Shown: piece by piece, positions 51,209-59,334 of the stretch
Numbering within the stretch: the first letter of the stretch is position 1
How the letters are laid out: each line of letters starts with the position of its first letter
Assembly (NCBI RefSeq): GCF_003234115.2
Contig: NZ_CP126251.1
Coordinates: 3,100,001-3,164,000, forward strand
DNA: 64,000 nucleotides
Reading direction: 5' to 3'
Origin: Curtobacterium sp. MCPF17_002
GTDB lineage: Bacteria > Actinomycetota > Actinomycetes > Actinomycetales > Microbacteriaceae
Translations under genes and position numbers: made by a program
Notes under the pieces: generated by a model
The model's input: only the letters and a program-made list of their open reading frames with translations
What the model was told of the DNA's origin: nothing
The model's database searches: none

Positions 51209-51778
51209 GTGATGCATCAGCGGGTGTTCGTCGACGCGAACGTGTTCTGCAGCAGGACCTTGCGCGACTGGACCTGCCTCCTGCGCATGCAGACGGACGG
51301 GATGTTCCAGCTGCACACGAGCGAGGACGTCCTCGCCGAGGCATTGCGCACACTCCGACGACTGCGTCCCGACCGGTCGGGCGGCGCAGTGACACGTCTC
51401 CGCTCGGCGATCCTCGCTTCGATCGACGAACTCGTCGGCGAGTTCGACGCGACGATCGGGTACGAGGGAAGCGATCCGGACGACCGTCACGTCCACGCCG
51501 CTGCGGTCGCTTGCGGTGCGCATGTGCTCCTGACCGAGGACCGAGGACTCGAAGCACAGACGCGAGCGCCCTACGAGGTGCATCGTTGTGACGAGTTCTT
51601 CACGCTGGTCGACGACTCGGCTCCGTGGGCGGTGCGAGACGTCGTCCGTCGACAGGTGGCCTACTGGGCCGGTCGGCCTCAGGCGGAGCGCCGAGGGCTC
51701 GCCCGGGCACTCCGCGAAGCGGGCTGCCCGACGTTCGCGGAGCGCGTCGAACGGCACCTCCGGTTCCTCGCCGGATGA
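51209..51778 (+). CDS. PIN-domain ribonuclease toxin
   Basis: 189 residues. PIN nucleases cut RNA with a cluster of acidic residues and Mg2+/Mn2+; here these are Asp9 in FVDANVF, Glu in TSEDVLAEAL, Asp in SDPDDRHVHAAA, and Asp in VLLTEDRG. The C-terminal 60 residues (about RRQVAYWAGRPQAERRGL onward) extend beyond the core domain. The GTG at 51209 lies 6 nt after TACCGT (51197-51202), so the toxin may have its own leaderless transcript; an ATG at 51212 is the alternative. With the upstream HTH protein it forms a type II toxin-antitoxin pair. Confidence 0.85.
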   Translation: MMHQRVFVDANVFCSRTLRDWTCLLRMQTDGMFQLHTSEDVLAEALRTLRRLRPDRSGGAVTRLRSAILASIDELVGEFDATIGYEGSDPDDRHVHAAAVACGAHVLLTEDRGLEAQTRAPYEVHRCDEFFTLVDDSAPWAVRDVVRRQVAYWAGRPQAERRGLARALREAGCPTFAERVERHLRFLAG

Positions 51779-51823
51779 TCGAGCACTGAGTGCACGACGA
51801 GTCAGGCTCGGCAGGATGGGGCG

Positions 51824-52648
51824 ATGGCCGAGACGCACCAGAAGACCTTCACGGACCCGCACGAGGCCGCCGCCGAGGCAGCCGGGCTGGCCTGGCTCGC
51901 CGACGCCGAGCCGACCGGCGGCACCCGGATCGCGCGGGTCCTCGGGCGCCCGAGCGCGACGGTGCTCGACCTCGAACGCATCGACGACGGGTCACCGACG
52001 GCGGCGCAGGTCGAACGGTTCGGGCGGTCCCTGGCGCACACCCACGCCGCCGGTGCGGACGGTTGGGGAACACCGTCGCCGGGCTTCCCGACGGACGGCG
52101 TGCTGCGGATGGGGCGCTCGGGCACGCCGTTCGTCGCCGCGGCGGAGGCACCGGCCACCTGGGGCGAGTTCTTCGCCGAGTACCGCATCCGTGACTTCGT
52201 CCGCCGGATCGTCGACCGCGGCGGTCCCGACCACGGCTTCGGTCCTGACGAGGTCGCGCTGTTCGAGCGGGTGGCCGACCGCGTGCAGGACGGGACGCTC
52301 GGGTCGCCGCAGCCCGCGCTCGTCGGGGATCGGCCGGCCCGGCTGCACGGGGACCTCTGGGCGGGGAACGTGCTCTGGCCCGGTGACCACTCCGAGCCGA
52401 CGGGCGCCGTGCTCATCGACGCGAACCCGCACGGCGGCCACGCCGAGACCGATCTGGCACTCCTGGCGCTGTTCGGGCTCCCTCGGCTCGAGACCGTCCT
52501 CAGCGGCTACGACGCGGAGTCCCGCCTGGCCGACGGCTGGCAGGAGCGGGTCGAACTGCACCAGCTCGCACCGCTGCTCCTGCACGTGTTCCTGTTCGGC
52601 GGGTCGTACCGGGGCGCCGCCGTCCGGGCCGCGCGCCGGTACGCCTGA
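51824..52648 (+). CDS. Fructosamine kinase-like phosphotransferase
   Basis: 274 residues of the fructosamine/ketosamine-3-kinase family. The catalytic loop is LHGDLWAGNVLW (HGDLWxxN) and the metal-binding IDANPHGGHAETDLALL follows; the first Lys-containing strand KTFTDP is at the N-terminus. These enzymes phosphorylate ketosamines on glycated proteins so that they fall off. CAGGAT ends 6 nt before the ATG. Its stop codon forms the start of a GTGCGAGGT-family element. Confidence 0.87.
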   Translation: MAETHQKTFTDPHEAAAEAAGLAWLADAEPTGGTRIARVLGRPSATVLDLERIDDGSPTAAQVERFGRSLAHTHAAGADGWGTPSPGFPTDGVLRMGRSGTPFVAAAEAPATWGEFFAEYRIRDFVRRIVDRGGPDHGFGPDEVALFERVADRVQDGTLGSPQPALVGDRPARLHGDLWAGNVLWPGDHSEPTGAVLIDANPHGGHAETDLALLALFGLPRLETVLSGYDAESRLADGWQERVELHQLAPLLLHVFLFGGSYRGAAVRAARRYA

Positions 52649-52773
52649 CCTCGCACCGTGCGAGGGAGCGACGCTCCCTGACCTCGCACGGTGCGAGGGA
52701 GCACGTGAACGGTGCGAGGTTCCGGTGTCCGTGCGAGTGAGCGGACCTCGCACCGAGTGCGGAACCTCGCACC
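52646..52773. repeat. GTGCGAGGT-family element, copy B
   Basis: Two 25-bp units starting TGACCTCGCACSGTGCGAGG occur at 52646 and 52679, the first overlapping the kinase stop codon. Then GGTGCGAGGTTCCG (52711-52724) pairs perfectly with CGGAACCTCGCACC (52760-52773). The 35-nt loop carries GTGCGAG and CCTCGCAC, which can pair as a smaller inner stem. Confidence 0.8.
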
Positions 52774-52831
52774 ACACGAACGCCCACACGCACACGACAC
52801 GCACGCGCCCACGCCCACACCCACACCCACG

Positions 52832-52846
52832 CCCCCCCCCCCCCCC
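52832..52846. repeat. Poly-C tract of 15
   Basis: Fifteen consecutive C residues follow a C/A-only stretch (52780-52830) in the gap before the GT39 gene, ending 72 bp before its ATG. It is the longest homopolymer in the window. It would be prone to slippage in the cell and to error in sequencing. Confidence 0.85.
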
Positions 52847-52918
52847 GCCTCGCACTCCTTAGGCCGCGCACAGCCACCGCATGGGCTCGTTCGGGGAACG
52901 CCCGGAATCCTCACTGCC

Positions 52919-54991
52919 ATGACCACCTACCCGATCCCCGTGACCGATCGACCGGGCCGCGCGCACAGTGACGCGCGGGATCGGCGTCGAAAGCCCCTCG
53001 CCCGCCTGTTCCTCGGCGAACGCGAGGACGCCCGCTGGCTCCGCCCGGCGTTCTGGGCGCTCCTCGTCGTGACCGCCGTGGTCTACCTCTGGGACCTCAG
53101 CGTCTCCGGGTACGCCAACAGCTTCTACGCCGCGGCCGTGCAGGCCGGCACGAAGTCGTGGGAGGCGTTCTTCTTCGGCTCGCTCGACTCGTCGAACTTC
53201 ATCACGGTGGACAAGCCCCCGGCGTCGCTCTGGGTGATGGTGTTGTCCGCGCGGCTGTTCGGCTTCTCGAGCTCCAGCCTGCTGCTCCCCCAGGCACTCA
53301 TGGCCGTCGGGTCGGTCGCCCTGGTGTGGGGAACGGTGCGGCGCACCCTGACCCGCCTCGGCTCGACGACCGCGAACGTCGGGGCGCTGCTCGCCGGCTT
53401 CGTCGTCGCGGCCACCCCGGCGGCAGCGCTGATGTTCCGGTTCGACAACCCGGACGCGCTGCTCGTGTTCCTCATGACCGCGGGTGCGTACTGCACGGTG
53501 CGGGCGCTCCCGACGGGCAGCTGGAAGTGGATCGCCCTCGCCGGCGTCGCCCTCGGCTTCGCCTTCCTGACGAAGATGCTCCAGGGACTGCTCGTGCTGC
53601 CGGCGTTCGGCCTCGTGTACCTCTTCGCCGCCCGCACCGGTTGGGGCAAGCGTGTGATCGGGCTGCTCATCGCTGCCGGTTCCCTCGTGGTCGCGGCCGG
53701 GTGGTGGGTCGTCGCCGTGGCGCTCTGGCCCGCGGCGTCCCGCCCCTACATCGGCGGCTCCACGAACAACACCGTGCTCGACCTCGTCTTCGGCTACAAC
53801 GGTCTCGGCCGGATCTTCGGCGGCACGGGCAACGGCGGCGGCGGCACGACCGGCGGCACGGCGGGCTCGTCGTTCGGCGGTTCGACGGGCCTCGACCGCC
53901 TGTTCTCGTCCGAGATGGGCCTCGAGATCTCCTGGCTGCTGCCCGCGGCCCTCGTCGCCCTGGTGCTCGGTCTCGTCGTCGTCGGGCGTCGTCACCTGGC
54001 CGACCCCGCCCGGGCCGGGCTCGTGCTGTGGGGCGGCTGGCTCCTCGTCACCGGACTCGTCTTCTCGTACATGTCCGGCACGATCCACCCGTACTACACG
54101 GTCGCGCTGGCCCCGGCGATCGCCGGCCTGGTCGGCACCGGAGGTGCGCTCCTCTGGCACACACGCGAGCGCTTCACCGGTCGCATCGGCCTCGCCGCGA
54201 TGGTCGGCATCACGGCCTTCTGGGGTTGGTGCCTCCTCAACGAGAACCCGACGTGGCTGCCGTGGCTCCGCTGGGTGATGCTGTTCGGCGGGCTGCTGTC
54301 CGCGGCGGTGATCGTGATCGGCAGCGTGCCGGAGCTCCGGAAGCTCGTGACGGTCGGTGTCCTCGCCGGCACCCTGTTCGGGCTCATCGGCACCACCGCC
54401 TACGCATTCGCCACGACGACCGTCGCGCACTCCGGGTCGATCCCGAGCGTCGGTCCGGCAGGCAGCAGCTCCGGTGGGACGGGTACCGGTGGCACCGGCG
54501 GTGGGCCTGGAGGCGCGGGGGGACCGGGTGGGACGCCCCCGTCCGGTGCGACCAGCGACAGCGGCGACGCCCCGGAGATCCCGGAGGGGACGACCGGCGA
54601 GGCCCCCGAGGGGATGACCGGTGGCACCGACGGCGGCATGGGAGGCGAGGGCACGACGACCTCGTCGGCGCTGCAGAAGCTGCTCGAGGCCTCCGACACG
54701 AAGTGGGCGGCCGCGGTCAACGGATCGCAGTCCGCCGCGCAGCTCGAACTCGACACCGACACGGCGGTGATGGCGATCGGCGGCTGGTCGAGCGACCCGA
54801 CGCCGACACTCGCCGAGTTCAAGGCGTCCGTCGCGGCCGGGGACATCGGGTACTACATCGGCTCCGGCTCGGGCGGCGGCATGGGCGGCGGGTCCTCCAC
54901 CGCCTCGGCGATCCAGGAGTGGGTCGCGGCGAACTACGAGTCGACGACTGTCGGCGGGCAGACCGTCTACGACCTGAGCAGCTCGAAGTGA
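52919..54991 (+). CDS. GT39-family membrane glycosyltransferase (YkcB/ArnT-like)
   Basis: 690 residues with about 12 membrane segments, then a Gly/Ser/Thr linker and a small C-terminal soluble domain (ALQKLLEASDTKWAAAVNGSQ to the end). The first outside loop has WDLSVSGYANSFYAAAVQAG and ITVDKPPASLWV, typical of GT39 enzymes that take a sugar from polyprenyl phosphate. The family relative is B. subtilis YkcB. Gly-rich loops near residues 300 and 515 are low complexity. AATCCT ends 7 nt before the ATG. The neighbouring response regulator/kinase pair and GT2-GtrA gene are likely functional partners. Confidence 0.85.
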   Translation: MTTYPIPVTDRPGRAHSDARDRRRKPLARLFLGEREDARWLRPAFWALLVVTAVVYLWDLSVSGYANSFYAAAVQAGTKSWEAFFFGSLDSSNFITVDKPPASLWVMVLSARLFGFSSSSLLLPQALMAVGSVALVWGTVRRTLTRLGSTTANVGALLAGFVVAATPAAALMFRFDNPDALLVFLMTAGAYCTVRALPTGSWKWIALAGVALGFAFLTKMLQGLLVLPAFGLVYLFAARTGWGKRVIGLLIAAGSLVVAAGWWVVAVALWPAASRPYIGGSTNNTVLDLVFGYNGLGRIFGGTGNGGGGTTGGTAGSSFGGSTGLDRLFSSEMGLEISWLLPAALVALVLGLVVVGRRHLADPARAGLVLWGGWLLVTGLVFSYMSGTIHPYYTVALAPAIAGLVGTGGALLWHTRERFTGRIGLAAMVGITAFWGWCLLNENPTWLPWLRWVMLFGGLLSAAVIVIGSVPELRKLVTVGVLAGTLFGLIGTTAYAFATTTVAHSGSIPSVGPAGSSSGGTGTGGTGGGPGGAGGPGGTPPSGATSDSGDAPEIPEGTTGEAPEGMTGGTDGGMGGEGTTTSSALQKLLEASDTKWAAAVNGSQSAAQLELDTDTAVMAIGGWSSDPTPTLAEFKASVAAGDIGYYIGSGSGGGMGGGSSTASAIQEWVAANYESTTVGGQTVYDLSSSK

Positions 54992-55026
54992 TCGACGACG
55001 GGGGCGCGGTGGATAGGCTCCGGGAC

Positions 55027-55749
55027 ATGGCCGCGCAACCGCTGCGGCGCACCGACGGATCCCCCGTCCGCGCCCTCGTCGTCGATGACGAACACGCCCT
55101 CGCGGACGCCGTCGCCCTCGCGTTCGAGGGCGACGGCTGGTCCGTGCAGGCGGTGCACCGGGGCCGCGACGTGCTGTTCGCGGTGCGGGAGTTCCAGCCG
55201 GACGTGATCGTCCTCGACGTGATGCTGCCCGACATCGACGGGTTCGAGGTGCTCGAACGGCTGCGGGACGCCCGGGACGACGTGCGGGTGCTGTTCCTCA
55301 CCGCGCGGGACGCCCCGGAGGACCGGCTCGCCGGGCTCACGGGCGGCGGCGACGACTACCTGACGAAGCCATTCGGGATCGAGGAGCTGCTGGTCCGGGC
55401 CCGCATCCTCGCGCGGACCTCGGCCCGGGTCGCCGCGACCGGCGGGGCGTCCGAGACGACGGTCGGCGACCTCCGGCTCGACGAGGAAGCCCGCTCGGTC
55501 AGCCGTGACGGCGTACCGATCGAGCTCACGCCGACCGAGTACGAGCTGCTGCGGCACCTCGCCCGGAACGCGAACCGGGTGCTGTCGCGGGAGCAGCTCC
55601 TCGCGAACGTCTGGGGGATGGACTTCGGCACGTCGTCGAACCTGGTGGACATGTACGTGTCGTACCTGCGGAAGAAGCTCGACGCCGGACGTGAGCCGAT
55701 GCTGCAGACCGTGCGAGGCGCCGGATACGTGCTCCGGCCGACGACGTGA
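55027..55749 (+). CDS. Response regulator, OmpR/PhoB type
   Basis: 240 residues. Receiver domain: VDDEHALADAV, phospho-acceptor Asp64 in VIVLDVMLPD, FLTARD and LTKPF. The winged-helix output domain begins at VGDLRLDEEARSV, with TPTEYELLRHLARNANRVLSREQLL and RKKLDAG following. TAGGCT at 55014-55019 ends 7 nt before the ATG. The stop overlaps the kinase start (GTGA). Confidence 0.93.
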   Translation: MAAQPLRRTDGSPVRALVVDDEHALADAVALAFEGDGWSVQAVHRGRDVLFAVREFQPDVIVLDVMLPDIDGFEVLERLRDARDDVRVLFLTARDAPEDRLAGLTGGGDDYLTKPFGIEELLVRARILARTSARVAATGGASETTVGDLRLDEEARSVSRDGVPIELTPTEYELLRHLARNANRVLSREQLLANVWGMDFGTSSNLVDMYVSYLRKKLDAGREPMLQTVRGAGYVLRPTT

Positions 55750-57263
55750 GCCGACCGGCGGGGGCGACCCGCGCCTCCAGGCGGTCCCGCGTCCCCTCGC
55801 TCCGGTGGCGGATCGTGGCAGCCGTGGCGCTCCTGCTCGTCGCGACGAACGTCGTCGTCGGGGCCGTGACCGTCGTCGCGTTCCGGGGGTACCTGGTCGA
55901 CCGTCTCGACGCCGAACTCGCGACGGCCGCGAACCGGACCATCGGCGGACCGGACGACGGACGACCACCGCCGTCCTCGTCCGGTGACGACAGCGAGCGT
56001 CCCGATCCCGACAACGCGTTCATCGGCGCTCCCGGCCAGGCGGCCGGCACCGTCGTCGCGATCTTCCGCGACGGCGAACTCGTCCTCGGTGGGTACACCG
56101 ACAGCGAGGGACAGCAGCACGGCCTGACCTCCGCGCAGCGGACCGCCCTCGCCGCCGTGGACAGCGACCGCGACCCGGTCGCCGTCGGCCTCGGGAAGCT
56201 CGGCACGTACCGGGCGCAGGCGATCGGCCACGACGGCGACGTGTTCGTCACGGCGCTTCCCCTCGGCGACCTCGACGCCGCGATCGCACGGCTCCTGCTC
56301 GTCATCGGGATCGTCACGGTCGTGGGACTCCTCGTCGCGGCGTGGGCACTGGCACTGCTCGTCCGACGGTCCCTCCGCCCGCTCGAACGGGTCGCGGCGG
56401 TGGCGTCCGACGTCACCGCGCTCGACCTGGAGCGGGGTGACCCCGACATCCCGGGCCGCGTCACCCCTGCGGACCTCACCGCGAACCGCGAGGTCGGGCA
56501 GGTCGGCACCGCACTCAACCGGCTGCTCGGGCACGTCGCCCGCGCGCTCACCGTGCGCCGCGACGCCGAGTCGGGCATGCGCACCTTCGTCGCCGACGCC
56601 TCCCACGAGCTCCGGACGCCGATCGCGACCGTCCGGGCGTACGCCGAGTTGACCGCCGCCTCCTCGGACGTCGACGCGATGCACCGCAACGTCGAGCGGA
56701 TCGGTCGCGAGGCCGTGCGCATGGGCGACCTCGTCGACGAACTCCTCCTGCTCGCCCGGCTCGACACGGCGGCGATGTCCTCCGCGGATGCGCCGCCGGC
56801 GGTGGTCGCGCCCGTCGACCTGACGTCGCTGGTGGTCGAGGCCACCATGGACGCCCGGGCCACCGCGCCGGGACACCGGTGGACGCTGCAGGTCCGGGGC
56901 GACCACCCGCTCGTCGTGCCGGGTGACGAGGCGCAGCTCCGACGGGTGGTGACGAACCTGCTCGCCAACGCGCGGACGCACACGCCCTCCGGCACAGCGG
57001 TCGTGGTGTCGCTGCAGCGGGTCGCTGACGGATTCGTCCGTTTCGTCGTGGCGAACGACGGGCCGCCGATCCCCGCCGAGGCGCTGCCGGTCCTGTTCGA
57101 CCGGTTCACCCGCGGCGAGGCCTCACGGTCCCGGGAGCACGGCACGAGCGGGCTCGGCCTCGCGATCGTGCGCGCCGTGGTGTCCGCGCACGGCGGTTCG
57201 GTCCGCGTCGCGTCGGAGCCCGGGCGCACGGCGTTCACGGTCGATCTGCCCGCGGCCCCGTGA
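55746..57263 (+). CDS. Sensor histidine kinase (HisKA type)
   Basis: 505 residues. TM1 (WRIVAAVALLLVATNVVVGAV) and TM2 (LLLVIGIVTVVGLLVAAWALALLV) enclose an outside domain of about 140 residues. HAMP follows, then the H-box ADASHELRTPIATVR with His287, and the N, G1 and G2 boxes (LRRVVTNLLANARTHTP, TSGLGLAIVRAVV). Translationally coupled to the OmpR-type regulator. A GGAGGCGCG-family core sequence falls inside the 5' coding region at about 55769-55780. Confidence 0.92.
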   Translation: MSRPAGATRASRRSRVPSLRWRIVAAVALLLVATNVVVGAVTVVAFRGYLVDRLDAELATAANRTIGGPDDGRPPPSSSGDDSERPDPDNAFIGAPGQAAGTVVAIFRDGELVLGGYTDSEGQQHGLTSAQRTALAAVDSDRDPVAVGLGKLGTYRAQAIGHDGDVFVTALPLGDLDAAIARLLLVIGIVTVVGLLVAAWALALLVRRSLRPLERVAAVASDVTALDLERGDPDIPGRVTPADLTANREVGQVGTALNRLLGHVARALTVRRDAESGMRTFVADASHELRTPIATVRAYAELTAASSDVDAMHRNVERIGREAVRMGDLVDELLLLARLDTAAMSSADAPPAVVAPVDLTSLVVEATMDARATAPGHRWTLQVRGDHPLVVPGDEAQLRRVVTNLLANARTHTPSGTAVVVSLQRVADGFVRFVVANDGPPIPAEALPVLFDRFTRGEASRSREHGTSGLGLAIVRAVVSAHGGSVRVASEPGRTAFTVDLPAAP

Positions 57264-57313
57264 CTTCGCGACGCCGGGGTGCACACTGGACGCATCCGGA
57301 CGAGGAGGCCCGC

Positions 57314-57583
57314 ATGACGAACGAGTTCGCACGACTGCCAGGTCGGCCGCGGCCGGAGGACCTCGTGGTGGAGGTCCCCGCGTTCGAGGACGACCGTCCC
57401 CAGCCGGAGCCCGCGCCGCCCGCTGCCGCGCCGGAGCTCGTCGCGGCCACCGAGTTCGCACGGAGCTCGCACACGGCACCGACGATCCGTCGGACCCAGA
57501 TGCGCGCCGGGGCCTGGATCGCGGGCGTGCCGATCGCCGTGCTCGCGGTCGTCGCCGTCGTCCAGATCCTGCTGCCGCGCTGA
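57314..57583 (+). CDS. Small C-terminally anchored membrane protein
   Basis: 89 residues: a Pro/Glu-rich acidic N-terminal part (PRPEDLVVEVPAFEDDRPQPEPAPP) and one C-terminal membrane segment (AGAWIAGVPIAVLAVVAVVQILLP). No known domain. The ATG at 57314 is preferred to the GTG at 57260 because GAGGAGG precedes it by 5 nt. As the third gene after the two-component pair, it may be part of that operon. Confidence 0.65.
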   Translation: MTNEFARLPGRPRPEDLVVEVPAFEDDRPQPEPAPPAAAPELVAATEFARSSHTAPTIRRTQMRAGAWIAGVPIAVLAVVAVVQILLPR

Positions 57584-57629
57584 CTCCGGCCGGGCGGGCG
57601 CTGCCGCTGCGGCAGGCGCGAGTCCTCGC

Positions 57630-57677
57630 GCTGAGCGGCACCTCACGGGGTCCTGCTCCCGTGAAGTGTCGCTGAGC
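57630..57677 (+). terminator. GAGCGRCACCTCACG-family hairpin
   Basis: Arms 57630-57649 and 57658-57677 pair over 20 bp with two mismatches and one wobble; the inner TCACGGG/CCCGTGA is perfect around an 8-nt loop. The sequence GAGCGGCACCTCACG recurs as GAGCGACACCTCACG in the element at 35364. It follows the small membrane gene. Confidence 0.7.
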
Positions 57678-57751
57678 ACGAAATCCGGTCGGCGGGGTTC
57701 TTAGGAGCGGCACAGCGCACTGCTCCGGTCCCCGTATGCCCGCTGCCGAGC

Positions 57752-59032
57752 ATGAGCGGCATGACGGAGACGAACCAGACCCTCGACATCGACATCGTCG
57801 TCCCATGCCACAACGAGCAGGACACGCTCGCCGCCCACGTCCGACGCCTGCACACGTTCTGCCGGACGTCACTGCACCACACGTGGCGGATCACGATCGC
57901 GGACAACGCCTCGACGGACGACACCGCCCGGATCGCGGACGACCTCGCCGCGATGCTCCCGAACGTGCACGCCGTGCACCTGCCCGAGAAGGGCCGAGGA
58001 CGAGCGCTGAAAGCGGTGTGGAACGCTTCGCCGGCGACGGTCCTCGTGTACGTGGACGAGGACCTGTCGACGGACCTAGCCGCCCTCGAGCCGCTCGTCG
58101 CTCCCCTGCTGTCCGGGCACTCCGACGTCGCGATCGGCACCCGGCTCGCCGGCTCGTCGCGGGTGGTGCGCGGGGGGAAGCGCGAGTTCATCTCGCGCTC
58201 GTACAACCTGCTGCTCCGGACCACGATGGGGGTGTCGTTCTCGGACGCCCAGTGCGGGTTCAAGGCCGTCACCCGGGAAGCCGCGGAACACCTCCTGCCC
58301 CTCTGCGAGGACGACGCGTGGTTCTTCGACACCGAGCTGCTCGTGCTGGCCGAACACGCCGGGCTCCGCATCCACGAGGTCCCCGTGGACTGGGTGGACG
58401 ACGTGAACTCGTCCGTGCACATCGCGTCGACCGCGACGGAGGACCTCAAGGGCATGTGGCGCGTCTCGCGGGGTCTCGCGACCGGACGGGTCCCGATCGG
58501 CGGTGTGTACGACGCGATCGGTCGGCAGCCGTTCTCCACGCCACAGGTCGGCATCCTCGGGCAGGTGCTGCGCTTCGGAGCGATCGGTGTGGCATCGACC
58601 GTCGCGTTCGCCGTGCTCTACGCGTTGTTCCGCCCGACGATCGGTGCGCAGACGGCGGACTTCCTCGCGCTCCTGGTGACCGCGATCGGCAACACGGCAC
58701 TCAACCGGCGCTTCACCTTCGGGGTGCGGGGTCGTGCCGGAGCGGGCCGGCACCACGTGCAGGGGCTCGTCGTGTTCGGGATCGCGTGGGCGATCACGTC
58801 CGGGTCGCTCGTGGTGCTCCACGCGACGACCCAGAACGCCTCGCACGGTGCGGAGATCGTCGTACTGACGGGGGCGAACCTCGTCGCGACACTCGTGCGG
58901 TTCGTCCTGTTCAAGGCGTGGGTGTTCCGATCCCGTCGGCGTCCGGAGCTCATCCGCCCCGGGACGACCCCGGCGGCGGATGCGAGCACGGCGGTGACGG
59001 AGCCGATCCCCGTCGAGGACCGCGCGGCCTGA
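57752..59032 (+). CDS. GT2 glycosyltransferase fused to GtrA-like membrane domain
   Basis: 426 residues. The GT2 catalytic part has DIVVPCHNEQDTLAAHV, DNASTDDTARIA, VYVDEDLSTD (DxD-like nucleotide-sugar binding) and DAQCGFKAVTREA, as in polyprenyl-phosphate glucosyl/mannosyl synthases. A C-terminal GtrA-like region with four membrane segments begins near residue 275. Such proteins load a sugar onto polyprenyl phosphate and help flip it, supplying GT39 enzymes such as the one at 52919. ATG at 57752, with 57761 possible. The stop codon is the start of a GTGCGAGGT-family element. Confidence 0.88.
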   Translation: MSGMTETNQTLDIDIVVPCHNEQDTLAAHVRRLHTFCRTSLHHTWRITIADNASTDDTARIADDLAAMLPNVHAVHLPEKGRGRALKAVWNASPATVLVYVDEDLSTDLAALEPLVAPLLSGHSDVAIGTRLAGSSRVVRGGKREFISRSYNLLLRTTMGVSFSDAQCGFKAVTREAAEHLLPLCEDDAWFFDTELLVLAEHAGLRIHEVPVDWVDDVNSSVHIASTATEDLKGMWRVSRGLATGRVPIGGVYDAIGRQPFSTPQVGILGQVLRFGAIGVASTVAFAVLYALFRPTIGAQTADFLALLVTAIGNTALNRRFTFGVRGRAGAGRHHVQGLVVFGIAWAITSGSLVVLHATTQNASHGAEIVVLTGANLVATLVRFVLFKAWVFRSRRRPELIRPGTTPAADASTAVTEPIPVEDRAA

Positions 59033-59123
59033 CCTCGCACGGTGCGAGGTTCCGGCCGAGCCGTGCGAGGTTCCGTACTCCGTGCGACCGCCGTTGGGTG
59101 GCACCGAGTACGGAACCTCGCAC
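59032..59123. repeat. GTGCGAGGT-family element, copy C
   Basis: An odd palindrome ACCTCGCACGGTGCGAGGT (59032-59050) begins inside the upstream stop codon. Then 59063-59085 pairs with 59101-59123 over 23 bp with one C/C mismatch (GTGCGAGGTTCCGTACTC core) around a 15-nt loop. This is the longest stem of the family. It ends the GT2-GtrA gene. Confidence 0.8.
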
Positions 59124-59189
59124 CACGCCGAGCGCCGAGCGCGCCGCACCGCACCGCACCCGCACGAGCGCCCCGCCCGCACCCCCGTG

Positions 59190-59219
59190 TTGCGTGCTCG
59201 GTATACCAGGCCGTAGCAT
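59190..59219 (+). promoter_or_regulatory. Probable gltB promoter
   Basis: TTGCGT (59190-59195) and TAGCAT (59214-59219) are separated by 18 bp, the best sigma-70-like pair in this gap. The spacer holds the palindrome GGTATACC (59200-59207). The inferred transcript would have a leader of about 110 nt before the GTG at 59335; that leader has no clear ribosome site. Confidence 0.5.
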
Positions 59220-59334
59220 CGCCTCACCACCACAACCCCACAGGGCCCGACTGTCACCACCGGTCTGCCCGCGGCGAGCGCTCCATCGATGCAGCCTGGC
59301 CGTCCGCTGCCGGCAACGCCCACTGGACCCGCCC

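Noticed and set aside
59063-59123. Riboswitch upstream of gltB
   Set aside because: The stem matches the GTGCGAGGT repeat family and lies upstream of the inferred promoter, so it would not be part of the gltB transcript.
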